Shown one piece after another: positions 11,689 through 23,378 of a DNA stretch of 64,000 nucleotides. Within the stretch, counting starts at the first letter, position 1; each line of letters opens with the position of its first letter. The translations under genes and the position numbers were made by a program. The stretch spans positions 9,680,931 through 9,744,930 of the forward strand of contig CAJINV010000002.1 in the NCBI GenBank assembly GCA_905178155.1, read 5' to 3'. The stretch comes from Amoebophrya sp. A120. Its lineage: Eukaryota > Sar > Dinophyceae > Syndiniales > Amoebophryaceae. The notes beneath the pieces are model-generated. The model was not told where the DNA came from. It ran no database searches and worked only from the letters and a program-made list of their open reading frames with translations.

Positions 11689-14600
11689 ATGGGATGCGGC
11701 GTCTCGGCCCGGCCGCGCCCAAGCCATCCTTACCAGAAGTTTTCTTCTCGATCGGAAAACTCGGAAGACAGTCTGGAAAAGGAGCTGAAACGGTCCAACT
11801 GCGACTCCAACTATGACAACGAAGAGTTGCAGCGCGACACCAGTTCGGCGATCGCCCGGGTCCTTACCACCGTCACTTCTCTGTACAATTTTGTCGAAAA
11901 TGAGCGGCAAGCCGCCGTTTTTTCTGTGGAGGCACAGCGGCGAAGGGAAATTTTGCAGCGGTTGGCGGAAAAGATTTGCGAGAAAAGACCGGTGCTGGAA
12001 CAGTACAACTCGATCTTGCAGCCTGGTGGTTCATCTGCCTCTCAACAGATTGAGCAACAACATCGGATCGATGCGCAAAATGAGCGTCGCGAGCAAACTC
12101 TTCCATTTCCATCCTCGCCGTCGAAGCAGAAGAAAAAGCAGCTGTATCAAGCGGTGTCCGCGGTCGTCAAGGGGGACCTCATTCTCGTCGAGGTAGTGGA
12201 GACGGAACAAACGGGTCCTCGTGAGCAGAGTGCCGTTATTTCTTTTACCGATAATTCGGGAAGTTCTGCTGCGAAAGTAACCCGCAAGCAGATCCCGTTC
12301 ACGGAGCTGTGCTGGGAGAACGCGAAGCAGTCGCTGCAGCAGGATGTGGAGGTTTTGGTCAAGAACGCGACGGACTACAGCAACAAGCAACTTGTCCACG
12401 CCGCGGCGGATTACAGCGGGCCAAACACGAGAACTCACACCGCTGTTTCTTTCGCTGACATCAAAGGATCGACGTCCTCCTCGCAGGAACAGGGCGGACT
12501 GGGTCTGATGGACGAGGAGCAGCCGGCGACAGGAGAGGGAGAAGTCACGACGACCCCGGCGGCCGGATTGAGTGCAGACGAGGACCAAACGCAGTATTTA
12601 ACGTTCAAGAAGCGGGAAGTGCTGGAAGTTCTGTACAAGACAGAGCACTGGTGGTACTGCCGGCAACTGGAAACCACCACGCGCGGAATCTCGCAGACCG
12701 GTTGGGCGCCGGCTGCGCTCTTGCAGGAACTCGGTCGCGTGCACAAAGAGTTCCAAGGAGGAGCTGGCGGCCAAGAAGAGCAGCCTAGAAGTATGAACAG
12801 CAGCAAAGAGAAAGAGCAGGCAGGGGAGGACCAGCAAGAGCAGCAATCGCCGATGCTCTTATCCGTCGATGTCAATGACACCGTTCAAATCCTTTTTCGC
12901 CATTACTCCGGGTGGAGTTACGCGAAAAAACTAGTACAACAGGAACAACGACGGACAGCACAGCCGGACCAACATCATCCAGAAGTAAATCCGGCTGCCG
13001 ATCCAGGTGTCGGAGAGCAGGTGGGCTGGCTGCCGGACGCGTGCATTGTCCCGACTTCCGAGTCCCGGGACAGCAAAACGGTGCGACCGTTTGTGCAGTC
13101 GGTGAAGAAGCACAAGGTGATCCAGGAGAATTTGCAGAAGATCCTGGAATCCGCTCATGCGGCGCAGAGCTCGCTGCAGTGGATCATGTCGACTTCGAAG
13201 TCGAACTTGAGCGGGACGACCAGCAACAGCCAAGCCATACTGCTTCCCGGCGCAGCGAACTTCTTGGACGAGGAAACGAATGCGAAGATCGTCGACCAGA
13301 TCGGACTGTTGATCGAGCACTTGACCGTCGAGGTGAAGCAGATTTGCGACGCACTGTACGGCAGCCAGAACTACGAAGGAGCGGGCGCAGCAGGAGTAGA
13401 CTCTAGTAGTACAACTCAGAAGCAGGCCCGGGTGCGCTGGCTGTGGGAGCAAGAGGACGGGGGTCGTGGGCCGAACGACGATGAGGGAACAAACAACTCG
13501 TCGCAGTTCCTGCAGAACTGCCAGGTAAACGATGTGGTTACGGTTCTCGCGCAAAACGTCGAGGATTCCGGCTGGAGTTACTGCGTATTGCTGGTGGAAG
13601 ATAGGGATAGCAGAGCAGCAGCGTCTTCCGCAGCTTCTTCAGAATCTGGAACAAAGACAGGAACTGGAAAGAACGACACGTATCAGAACGATACCAGAAA
13701 TAAATCCGCCACAACTACTGCTTCCGAAGGCTGGGTGCCGGAGGACGCTCTGGACTACGAAGACGTTTACAATTCGCACAAAAGCAGCAAGAACCAGCTG
13801 TACCGGAAGGGAGCGAGCAAATCGTCCACAGCGTCTTCCTCCAAAATGTATCCTCGTTGCTCGATCGACGAGCTTCCGCCGTGGGTCGTGACCGACTCGC
13901 CCGCTCGGTGGTACTCGCATTCGCAAAAGAAGTACTGTGACGTGCGGATAACGGAGATCAACGAGAGCCGGAACATGGTCTACATCCGGTTTAACGTGAA
14001 CGAGAACGCGTGGAAGGGCGTGCGGTTCTACGAGCTTTGCCGCACGGCCGCTAGTCGGAGCAGTTCGAAGAGCAAAGAAAAAAGCGGGCCGGGGGATAGG
14101 AGTTTATTGGAGAACCATGATTCATGTGGCCTTGACCACGACAGTGCCGACGACAGTGGCAGGCCGTTTTGCTGCCTCCAGCCACCGCTTTCCTACCATG
14201 CCGGAGAACAAGAAGCGCAATACACCAGAGGAACTAGCACGCTGGACCAAATTCGCGAGGAACGGCCGGAAGACCTCTCCAGCCGTGGCCTAAATGACGT
14301 GACCAGCCAGGCGGACGTCGACATGCTGGGCGACATGGTGACCGGGGTGCAGCAGATGCTGGCGGCCCAGCAGGACGACAATTCGACCACCGGTTCGATG
14401 CCCACCACTGGGCAAGAGCAGCTGGAATTTGACCTGGGCCAGAGCATATGAATTGCAAAAATGTCTGGGTCTGGAAGAATGCATGTTTGTCATGCATATT
14501 TTTGCATGCCCCAAGAGGTCTGCAATGCAGGACTTAGCATGACAGGTTCTGTGAAGTCTCTATCATGTCTATCCCGCATGACAAACTGCCGCTACACTTG

Positions 14601-17600
14601 TTCAAACGTGGACGCCTTTTGGTAATCATGCAACGCAAATTTCTGTACTATCCAGACTTAGCATGACAAGTTCCAACCTTCCAGACCCAGACACTTTTAC
14701 AATCCATAGAGCAGCGACGAGGATAGCATCGAGAAAGCTTTGTCCTCTCCCGGGGTTGGTGGAGAGCATGGGAGTACTAGAGGTCGATACAACGCCGCAG
14801 CCGCCAAACTTTTGGACAAGCCCACAACGCCCGTCGTGGTGAACGTGAACAACACCAGTTTTGACGCATCACCCGCCCCGTCCGCGCAGTTCTTTTCCGC
14901 ACCGGTCACGCCGCCGCCGAACAGCAACGCAGTAACGCCGAACGCCGTGTTTTCCGCAGTGACGCCCAACAATTATGGAAAGTCGCCGGGGAAAGATGAA
15001 CCGTCGAGCGACAGCAGGCAAAGTTCCCCGGCGGTTCGGTTAAACGCCACGACGACCGTGGAGGAGGGGGAAAGAACTCTTGAAAGACGCGACTCCATCC
15101 CGTATGTTCCGCCGCCGCCCCTGCCGAACGAGATGCAGCACGCACCGCCGCCCGAGGAACTCAAGAAGGGCACGATCGTCATGCAGAGTCTAACAAAAAG
15201 CGGCGGGATGAGTTTGAATTTGCAAGGAAACAATGGTTCGTCCTTTCTCGACGTGCAGCTTGGCCCGTCCGAAACCACGGTGCGTTCCGCGCGGAGGTCT
15301 CCGGAAGCTGTGTCCCTGGACGGAAGCCCACTGAAACAGCTGAAGTTTCGGAAGTCAGACACCAGGGTATTGGAAATCGCGTCGAAGGAAGAGCTCTCGC
15401 AGGTGCTCTTTTTACCAAGCCCACCGCATGGAGATGCAGGTTTGTTGTGCTGTTTTTGCGTGCTTTTTTTGTTGTTCTCCTCTGCAGCTCGACAAAATCA
15501 ATGCACTTTTTGCTTCTTGCACGTGCAACAGGTGGTCTCTTTTACATTGATTAGTGTTTACGGTTTTTTTGTTCCTACTTGTACTTTTCACGTTCAGGAG
15601 CCGGCGCCGACGACCAGCGAAGTGCGAATATCGAGGACATTATGCAAGAAGGTACGCACGACGTTCGCACAGCCGACGTGCTAATCGATGAGCGGAACAA
15701 CGTGTTGCTCCACCCCGAATCCCGACAACCGGTTCTAGCCAGGACAGAAAGTGATGACGTGAATGTGAAGTACGTATACGTGAACCCTGACTCCAACCAA
15801 ATCACCGGCCTCGCTGCGCTCCGACCCGACGGATCGCCGAAGAAACTGGACAAGTCCGCAACGAACATCGAGGTGAAAGCGGTGGTCGTAGACAAGAGCA
15901 CGAAGGCGAAACTGGGCATGTTGCCGGTGGCGGAACAGGATTTCTCATCCACTGTGCAAGACCCGTTGAAGGACCCCAGCAACGCCATCCGCTTGGTCAT
16001 CGATGCGGAGGCGAGGGAGGTGCTGGGATACTGCGACCAAACAGTTCCGCTGCTGAGCACGTGTGACGAAACGGAAAAACCAGAGTCAAAACAAGTTTCC
16101 CCAAACATCAGCACCACGAGTGGCGCGCCGGCGTCCTCGCCGGGCGAGAAATCGAAGTCTAGCGCGGACAACAAATCCGAAGTTCAGATCCGGCTGCCAG
16201 ATCCCGGTGTCGGAGTAGGAGTTGTAGAAGGAGAAAATAAAACCGCGACCGCAGACGCAGCAGTTGCCGCTGGCACACAGCAGACACCAGCGCAGGTATC
16301 GAAGAAGAAACAGGAGAAGCAGCAAAAGAAGGAGAAAAGAGCCGCGGTGCGGATTCAGGCGATCGCCCGGATGTTCTTGATTCTGAAAAAGATCCGGAAA
16401 CGCAAAATAACCGCGATCAACACGGTGAAGGCGAAGTGGCGGTCGTGCGTCGCCATGCGGGTCATGCACAATTTGCTGTACAACTTCTCCGCAACGGTGG
16501 TCCAGAAAAGGTGGCGAGGGATCAAGGGGAGACAGACCGCGAAGCAGAAGAGGAAGGAGTTTGAGCAGCGGCAGTTGGCGAAGATTGGCAAGGAGTTGGA
16601 ATCCAGCGAGTTTGTCCTGTCCATGATCAACAAATTGCAGCAATTGGACGACGCGTTGGATTTTAATCACGTGAACAAGGAGCTAAAATACGAATACGAG
16701 TCCTTGCGGAGGAGAAGTAACAGCAACCCGAATGTGGGCGTTGCAGTGGGCGGCGGAGGACAATCGCACAACAGAAGTTTGCTATCACAAACTCTTGAGC
16801 CAAGTAGTTCAACATCCGCGACTACTACCTCAAAAGGGTCTCCTACAGCCTACCACAACCCGAATTCCGTTGTCGAATTACTTGCCAGCCCGATTGCAGA
16901 GCTGCAACCTCCACAAGGCTACCTGGTGTCGAGTAGCAGTAAGACGAAAACAAGCAAAGGAGCTCCGTCGCCGGGGACTCCTTCTACTACAACTGGTGGA
17001 GTTTTTGCCTTCGCTAACGCCGGCGGATTGTCACTCGCGCCAACTTCACCGGCGAAGTTGCAGCAGAAGAAAACCACGCAGCGCGGGAAGATCATGGTGC
17101 TCGCGGGGAAGACGGCGGATATGCGGAAGAAAGAGCACTTGCTGTTTGAAGAGGCGATTCAAGCGCGAATCGGGGTGCTGGAGCTGGAGCTGGCAAACGC
17201 AGCGGAGGCGGAGAGAGAAAAGCTGGAGGCGAAGCGGAAGGAGCGGCAAAAGCGCGTGGATTTGGCGAAGGAAAGGAGCTCGGCTTCCTCGTCTTCCGGG
17301 AACGAATCGACCTCCACAGAAGTTGTAGCTGAAAACGGCGACAATGACAAAACAAAGCCAGAAGCGCTGCAGGCGGAGAACCAAAAAGATTTGGACAATT
17401 GGTTCGAAATGGAAAAAAGCAACTTGGAAAAAGAGATAAGCGAAACACGAACTTACGAGCTGGACAAGCTAAAATTAAAATCGAAGCGGCTCCGGGCCCT
17501 GCACGATTTGGCGGACGCGTTTGTCGGCATTCCGCTGTTTAAGACGTCAAAAGACAACGAAAACAACTTCTCGCAGCAGAAAGACATCGAGGTGCAGAAC

Positions 17601-20107
17601 GTCAGCGTGATCAATAATTTACGGTTCGAGTTACTCAACTCGACGGAGTTAAGCGTCACACGAACATCGGAGGAAATAAGCACGACCAGCCAAACTGCGA
17701 CAGCAACCTCCTCCTCTCTCCCTCTCCCGTTCCTGCTGCGCAAGTCCGCCGAGTGGGTGTCGGCGCTGGCGCTGGAGGGCGAGTGGCCGAGCTCGATCGA
17801 AGAGAGGAGAGAACGGAACAAGTTGCTGTTCGAAAACATGAAACAACTCCTCCAACAGGTTTTTGAAAAGGTCAAGCTCGTGGAACTTGCCGCGAAGGAA
17901 AGCGAGCAGCTGGTGGACAAGCACTCCTGGGACGAGGACCTGATCGTGCTACGGATGACGAAGCAGGAGCGCCAGGACCGCGCGGCCTTCCTGGCGCAGC
18001 AAAACTTTTCCAAGCAGAGTAAAATCGACAAGGAGTTTCACGACGAACGGGTGAAAAGGGACCAGTTCACCGAAATCGAGCTGAAAAAGATGTACGAGGA
18101 GCAGATGTTCCGCCTGTCCTCACTCTTCCGGTTTCAGAAATCGAAATTTATGGACTGCTACTCCAAACTGAAAATGACCGTCTCCGATCTGGAAGCCATT
18201 GCGAGCAAGGAGAAGACCGCGCTCATTGAGCAGACGCAGGAGAAGGTGGATCTGCTGGAGAAGCAGCTGGTAAGCAAGCAAGCGATTTCCCGCCAGATTG
18301 CGCACTGCGCCATGCTGATCCAGATTGAAAAGGAGCGGCTGGAGCAAATTCTGGCGAACTACAAAACGATGACGACGAAGGAACGCGACACCGCAATTTT
18401 CAAGGGATTGCGAGTCACGAAGTGTGTGAAGAGGAAGTTGAAGGACCTCGACGTGGACCGAAACGCGAAAGAGAAAGTTTCCATTCTCCTCTACTCACTG
18501 AGGATGATCGAGGCCAGGTTGCAGTCGAAATTATCCGCGAAAAACAAACGGGACCCGGACGAAGGCGCGGACGAGGATTTCGACGCAGTGTACGAGTCGT
18601 GCTTTGCGGGGACAAGTAGCAGTGGGAACACTTCGAAGGCAACTCCAGCGGTCACTACGTCGAAAGAGGTGGAGAAAAAGCAAAGGGACTGGCAACAGAG
18701 AGAAGAGGACTTCGCGATCAGGTTAGCGAAGGAAAAGGCAAGGTATTTTAGATTTTGCTTTTAGAGGGGTTTTTGTGATTTGGAAGAAGAAGAAAGTGAT
18801 ACTCCATGTGACCACTACTACATACAATCCAGACTCCGCGACAAAGAGGACAAGCTCGCCAGGAAGCAGATTCGCAGCATGTTGAATAGCGGTAAAGAGA
18901 CGGCCGAGAAAGAATTCCGCGCGAAGTTCCTGGTTTTTGAAAATCTCCCAACCGCATGGAAAAGCAAGATCGAAAAGACTGCGGAACCCCTGCGACTTGT
19001 GAGGTTGGGCAAGGAGATCGGGGACGCCCTGCAGGTGGAGGTGAGCCGCTTCTTGTCGAGGCGCAGACACGAATACATGCTGGAAAGCAAAGCGTTGGCG
19101 GAAATGGGGCAAAGTTTGGAAGCCGAGCTGCAGAAATGCGAATCCTTCGATTTGCAAGAGACGATCTTTGCGTACTCGTGGATAAGTAATTCTAGTTTCA
19201 TCTTTGCAGTGCTGCTGTTCGTAATTTCGTATCAGACAAAATTAAAAATTACTTTGCTCTTGCATCGGCTTCGACTACACGGAAAAACTTCATCTCCGAT
19301 CAAAACAGCACCAACCCGGAGACGACAAAAGCGTACAAGGAACTGGAGAGCGAGCTCGCCGCTTGGAATACGCACGTGTCAGAATACCGCGAAGTGATGG
19401 AATCTAAGTTGAAACTTGACGAAGAGGAGGAGGAGCACGTTCCGTCCAGGAGGAACTCCGTGCAAAGACTCGACACATCCATGGAAGACGAAGAATTAGG
19501 GTCGGATTCCGACCAAATCCCCACGCCACGCGGGGACGAGGACGAAACCGGCGCGACGGCGAAGGATCCTCAACATAACAAGCGGGCAAACGCAAGGCAC
19601 TCGGCGAAGCGAAGCAGTGCGAGTGGACTTCCTACCGGGCGGTCCTCTGCGCAACAGGGGACGACGACAAACAAGGGAGGAACAGGGAACAAGCAAGAAT
19701 CGCCTGCATCCAGTGCCACCAAAACGCCACCGGCCAACCGTCCCCCATTGCCCAACTTTCCTCAGATGCTGAAAAAGATCAACTTACCTCCAGCCACGAC
19801 CGGTGCACTTCCCCCTAGGCCTGTGAAATTTGACATGCCGGCATTGAACCCGTTTTCCGCTGCGGCAACTAACAATCTAGCGATGGAACACCATAAGGAA
19901 CAGCAGCGAGGCGGCGAGCACCTGAAGCAAAAATCATCTGGCGGTGGTCCGCCGAAGAAGCAAAGACCGGCACAATTGATGCTGAAGGAGCTGGACGCAG
20001 GGTTGGGCGATCTGGAAAAGTTCGTCAACACTGCGGGGGGCGCGAAAAATTTGCCGCGAAAAGTTGCACGCGCGCCAATGCCGCAAACGCCAATGTTTAA
20101 AGCGTAA
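11689..20107 (+). CDS. Giant scaffold-like protein: myristoylation motif, SH3-like domains, IQ motifs, coiled coil (2,621 aa)
   Basis: The start at 11689 gives MGCGVS, a classic N-myristoylation/palmitoylation motif. Exons: 11689-14446, 14714-15439, 15598-18742, 18833-19171, 19210-20107; the sum is a multiple of three and all joins keep frame. Intron 1 is an introner (14447-14707 plus one TSD copy). Introns 2-4 are GT-AG, of 158, 90 and 38 nt; the last could also start at 19178. SH3-like blocks with the WW/GW...GW.P pattern lie at about residues 300-350, 390-455 and 580-690, and a Tudor/agenet-like block (ARWYSHSQKKYCDVRI) at about 737-787. IQ motifs (AAVRIQAIARMFLILKK and TVVQKRWRGIKGRQ) at about 1410-1480 suggest calmodulin or centrin binding. 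A long charged coiled coil spans about 1640-2300 and the tail is disordered and proline-rich. A membrane-tethered cytoskeletal scaffold is an inference. Confidence 0.75.
14447..14707 (-). mobile_element. Introner 1, family 1 (261 bp)
   Basis: The element is flanked by direct repeats AGAGCA at 14441-14446 and 14708-14713. The termini are inverted repeats: TATGAATTGCAAAAATGTC, then TGGGTCTGG at the left, with the reverse complement of a near-identical sequence at the right. The left end contains an in-frame TGA at 14449-14451. Removing the element plus one TSD copy joins CAG AGC A to GC GAC GAG and reopens the frame (QSSDEDSIEK). Intron ends are not GT-AG in any phase-correct placement. Internal sequence is the reverse complement of part of introner 6, so this copy is given the opposite orientation. 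Confidence 0.88.
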
Positions 20108-20764
20108 AGATGATAGGCGGGGGTATCTTGGCGCTGTGACGCGGAATATTTTCTGTCTTCTGAGGTTGCCTTTACTAGCACTTGCATAGGTATGTTTTTT
20201 CGAATGAACTTTCTTGACCTGCTTCGTGACTTTCTTTTTACAATCTTCACTTTGCTTCCAAAAAATGTTGTTGTTGAGCTTCTAGGTTTACATCTGCGTT
20301 GGCGCCGTTGCCTCGTACGATCTGTTTCAAAATTTGATGATGAGCTTCAGTATAGATGACAAAAACATAAAAGAAGAAGATAAAGAAGTATAGAAAAACT
20401 GGAACAAGATAAGGACTCCACCCATCTTGAGAATAAAAAAAGGTACTCGGTCAATAAAAACGAGCAGCTTCTCTCGACAGTCACGGGCACATTCGCTAGA
20501 TGGCTGCGTCTCATGACGCAAGGGGAGGCTTGACGAATGTGGTCGTCGGGGCGCGTAGGACTCGCGCGACTGTCGACGAAACAGATCGTAAAGTCTAACT
20601 GATGTCCCAATCTAAAAACAGCAATGGCGCTGCGATGAAGCTTTTCAAGCACGGTTCATGATGTGAGTGAATGAGAGTTTCCATGCAGAAATGCTTTGTG
20701 AGGTGAGCCAATGAGTTTGCTGATCTGATGTCTCCGATTTAGCTCCGGGCTTATCGCCGCTGGC
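20108..20764. other. Intergenic region, AT-rich
   Basis: This holds the 3' region of the giant scaffold gene, with A- and T-rich runs near 20350-20450. I see no coding signal. Confidence 0.4.
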
Positions 20765-21800
20765 GACCCGCGCAGTGACGGCCTTGCTTTTCCTTGTGAG
20801 CGAAGAAGAGCGGGCGCGAGCGAATCTACGCGCGGCGCCGTACGTCCGCGCTGGCAGCCGCTGCATCAGTTCCCAACCAGCAACAAGCTACCCGAGGCCC
20901 GATGTGCAAGGAAGCCGCGGCGCGCGACGCAGCGGCGCTCGCACCGGGGGAAGCGGCTCCGGCGGGGCCGAAATTGGCCCGCCCGCCTGGCCATTCTGGT
21001 CCGTTCGGGCGCAGGTTGGAGCCGCGCCAGCATCGGGGGAAGCTTCGCCCGCGGGGCCGAAGTTGGCCCGCCCGGGTGGTCGCGACGCCAATCGGACAGC
21101 ACAAGCACGCCGGTAGCGAGGCAGGCGCCGGCGCCTGGCCGCGGGAAATCAATAAGCCCCGAGCCGCGACGGGTAAGGTGGTAAACTGCACTGCTGGCAC
21201 GGGCGTAGTCTGGTGCGACGCGGGCAGCGAGCTCTTCAAAAACTGAGAGCGGGGGGCGGTGCGTAACGCGCAGGCCACGCCGGCGGGGCCGAGGTGAGCC
21301 GAGGCGGCGCCACTTCGGCACTGAGGGCAAAAAGCCGGCCAGCTTCGACCCCGATGAACAAGAGCAAGCGGATTCAACCCCGACGGGAGCAGGAAGCGGG
21401 CCCGCATCTTCATCGTCGCGCCAGCAGCAGCGTGACTACTAGCAGCAGCCACCACCAGGGGCGCGCCGGCGGGGCCGAGGTGGGCCGCGGCACTTGCCAG
21501 GGCTGGCGGCGCGCCTGCGGTCGGCGCGCCGCCGCGCGGGGGTAGTCAGTGCGTGGCCAGTCTTTTTTATGGCCCGAGAAGCAGTGGCGCCCGATGCCCC
21601 CTTTTGGCAGACCGCGTGCCCGCCCAGCCGTAAGTGGGCAGATGCGTGTGGGTACACAGGCCGCTTCGAGTCTGGCGTGCGTGGCCATGCGCGGGGCTGG
21701 CTCACCGCTGCGCATTCTTTGTAGCCCTGCTCGCCGGCTCCGGCGCCTGCTGCCGGCGATAATTACGCGATAGCGCATGCCGTAGCCGCCGGGTGCCAGC
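20765..21800. repeat. GC-rich island with four imperfect copies of a GGGGCCGAAGTTGGCCCG-like motif
   Basis: About 1 kb is markedly more GC-rich than its neighbours and is open in several frames on both strands, as expected of GC-rich DNA with few stops. A motif close to GGCGGGGCCGAAGTTGGCCC recurs near 20970, 21052, 21281 and 21468, with diverging right halves. Translated products are alanine-, proline-, glycine- and arginine-rich without domains. I therefore call it a repeat region rather than a gene. What produced it (mobile element remnant, recent transfer, satellite) is not visible. Confidence 0.5.
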
Positions 21801-22124
21801 CGGTCTCCTACCGTCCTTTTCGTATGCTGATTCATCGAAAAAGAGTGTGTGTGTGTGTGGGCTGCGTCCGTTGCCACGGAACCCGTTTCTGAAAGGTCGC
21901 GGCGCTAGAAGGTCACGTTGTGTTTACTGAGTTGCACTAAGTGCTGGCGCACTCAAGAGAAGAAACAGCAGCGATTCTTAGCTGGCTGTGACGGAGGGTA
22001 TGCATTTTGAGGACGAAGGTGCGTTGGACCAACAGAGAGGTTTGCAGGAGAGTCGCTATGTTTCCTGCCACAGCTGCTGAAACAACTGAGTGAACCCGAT
22101 CCCATGTAGTAGGGCCGCTAAGCT
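21801..22124. other. Intergenic region with short GT microsatellite
   Basis: A (GT)n run of about 14 bases lies near 21844. Otherwise there is no coding or RNA signal. Confidence 0.4.
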
Positions 22125-22964
22125 GTGCATGCGAAGTGCATGTCTCACTACCTGTGCCGCTTTGCGGCGTTGCAGGCCTGCCTCACGAGCAGTGCCGGCT
22201 TAGCCTGGGGGACTCGTGACTTTTCGAAAACCTCCGCACTCCACCTGAAAAAAGTCGAGTCCACCTCCAACAGTCGGCGTGCAAACTCGTTCCTGGCCCG
22301 GAAAGCAGCAAGAAAAATCGTCTCGGATCCAATTGCTAAGATCAATGCCGTGGATTTTGGCTCCACGGTGCAAGTGACGCTTGTAAATGCAGAGACCGGC
22401 GCGAGCGTCCCGATCACACTGCAGATGGCGTACTCGCTTCAGCAACACACAAGGGGGCTTATGTACCGGACGAATCCTCTGACTGAATCAGAAGGCATGA
22501 TATTCGTGTATCCACAGGAAGGGCATCGGGTAATAATATTGTTAGAAAGCAAGAACATTGAAGATTACAGTCATGTTTTTCAGGAATTTATTGTGCCCGA
22601 GCTTTCTAGATACATAAGATGCTTATTGGGTGGACAAAGTTGCGTTTCGCAGAAAGCCACGTCAACATCAAAACCCTTACTGCGCCAGGTTTTCTGGATG
22701 AAGAACACGGAAATTCCGATGGAAGCTACCTGGTGGAACGCGAAGGGTGAGCTGGTCGAGAAGCCCACAGCCATGGAGCCACTAACGCTGGACTATCACT
22801 GGTCGACCTCTCACAATGTGCAGTTCGGGATCGAGCTGGCGCCTGGTTTTTTGGAGAACAAAGGGCTGGACGCACCAGGACAGACGAAGATCGAAGACAT
22901 GAAGCCGGTTCTCGACGAGATTCAGCTGCGCGGGGGCCTCACTGCATCGAATCAATATTTCTGA
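22125..22964 (+). CDS. DUF192 (UPF0127) family protein with N-terminal targeting sequence
   Basis: The signature elements of DUF192 occur in order: TRGLMYRTNPLTESEGMIFV, then FWMKNTEIPMEATWW with a following G-E-L-V strand, then FGIELAPGFLENKGL. The family's function is not established. Residues 1-30 are hydrophobic and then basic, fitting a signal or mitochondrial presequence. Between FVYPQEGHR and RQVFWMKN lies an unusual insert of about 45 residues. It begins exactly at a GT-AG candidate intron: GTAATA at 22530 with acceptors at 22583 (54 nt) and 22652 (123 nt), both multiples of three and without stops. Removing the 123-nt version gives a protein of 238 residues with near-normal family spacing. 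The uninterrupted ORF of 279 residues is therefore probably an over-prediction. Confidence 0.85.
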   Translation: MHAKCMSHYLCRFAALQACLTSSAGLAWGTRDFSKTSALHLKKVESTSNSRRANSFLARKAARKIVSDPIAKINAVDFGSTVQVTLVNAETGASVPITLQMAYSLQQHTRGLMYRTNPLTESEGMIFVYPQEGHRVIILLESKNIEDYSHVFQEFIVPELSRYIRCLLGGQSCVSQKATSTSKPLLRQVFWMKNTEIPMEATWWNAKGELVEKPTAMEPLTLDYHWSTSHNVQFGIELAPGFLENKGLDAPGQTKIEDMKPVLDEIQLRGGLTASNQYF

Positions 22965-23378
22965 GCTCCGGAGGTCGGAGCGAGGGTGTAGGGGGCTCTA
23001 GTTCCCCCTCCGCTCAAAAACTGATTCCTCACTTTTTTCTAAAATTAAAGTCACTGAATGAACAGAAGCGAAACTAATAGAACGCTGATTCGCTGCTTCG
23101 CGGGCTCTGTCGAATTTTCAACCGTTTCCGAGAATTTTCCGTTTCGCCTTCAGTAAAGTCTTAGAAGACTAGCACCAAAACGACTGTTAATCTTCTCACC
23201 GTGTTGTGAGAAGCTCTGGGAGTACCAATGCGATCTTGTTGTTGTTCAGTCTTTTTTTCCTCAAGTCCCAACGAACCTTGTCGCTTTTTCTCCCAAAGCG
23301 ACCATCAACAATGTCAAGGGAAGCAGTAGAGGTAGATGAAATTCAAACTATCAACTGCGTGACTATAGCGGAAATGAA
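22965..23378. other. Intergenic region
   Basis: No ORF of note, no repeat and no RNA gene recognised. Confidence 0.4.

Noticed and set aside
5010-20107. Numerous long antisense ORFs opposite the large genes
   Set aside because: They mirror codon bias of the sense genes, overlap one another and contain no domains.
20826-21455. Reverse-strand 209-residue ORF in the GC-rich island as a gene
   Set aside because: Several overlapping ORFs on both strands are equally open; composition is low complexity and no domain is seen.
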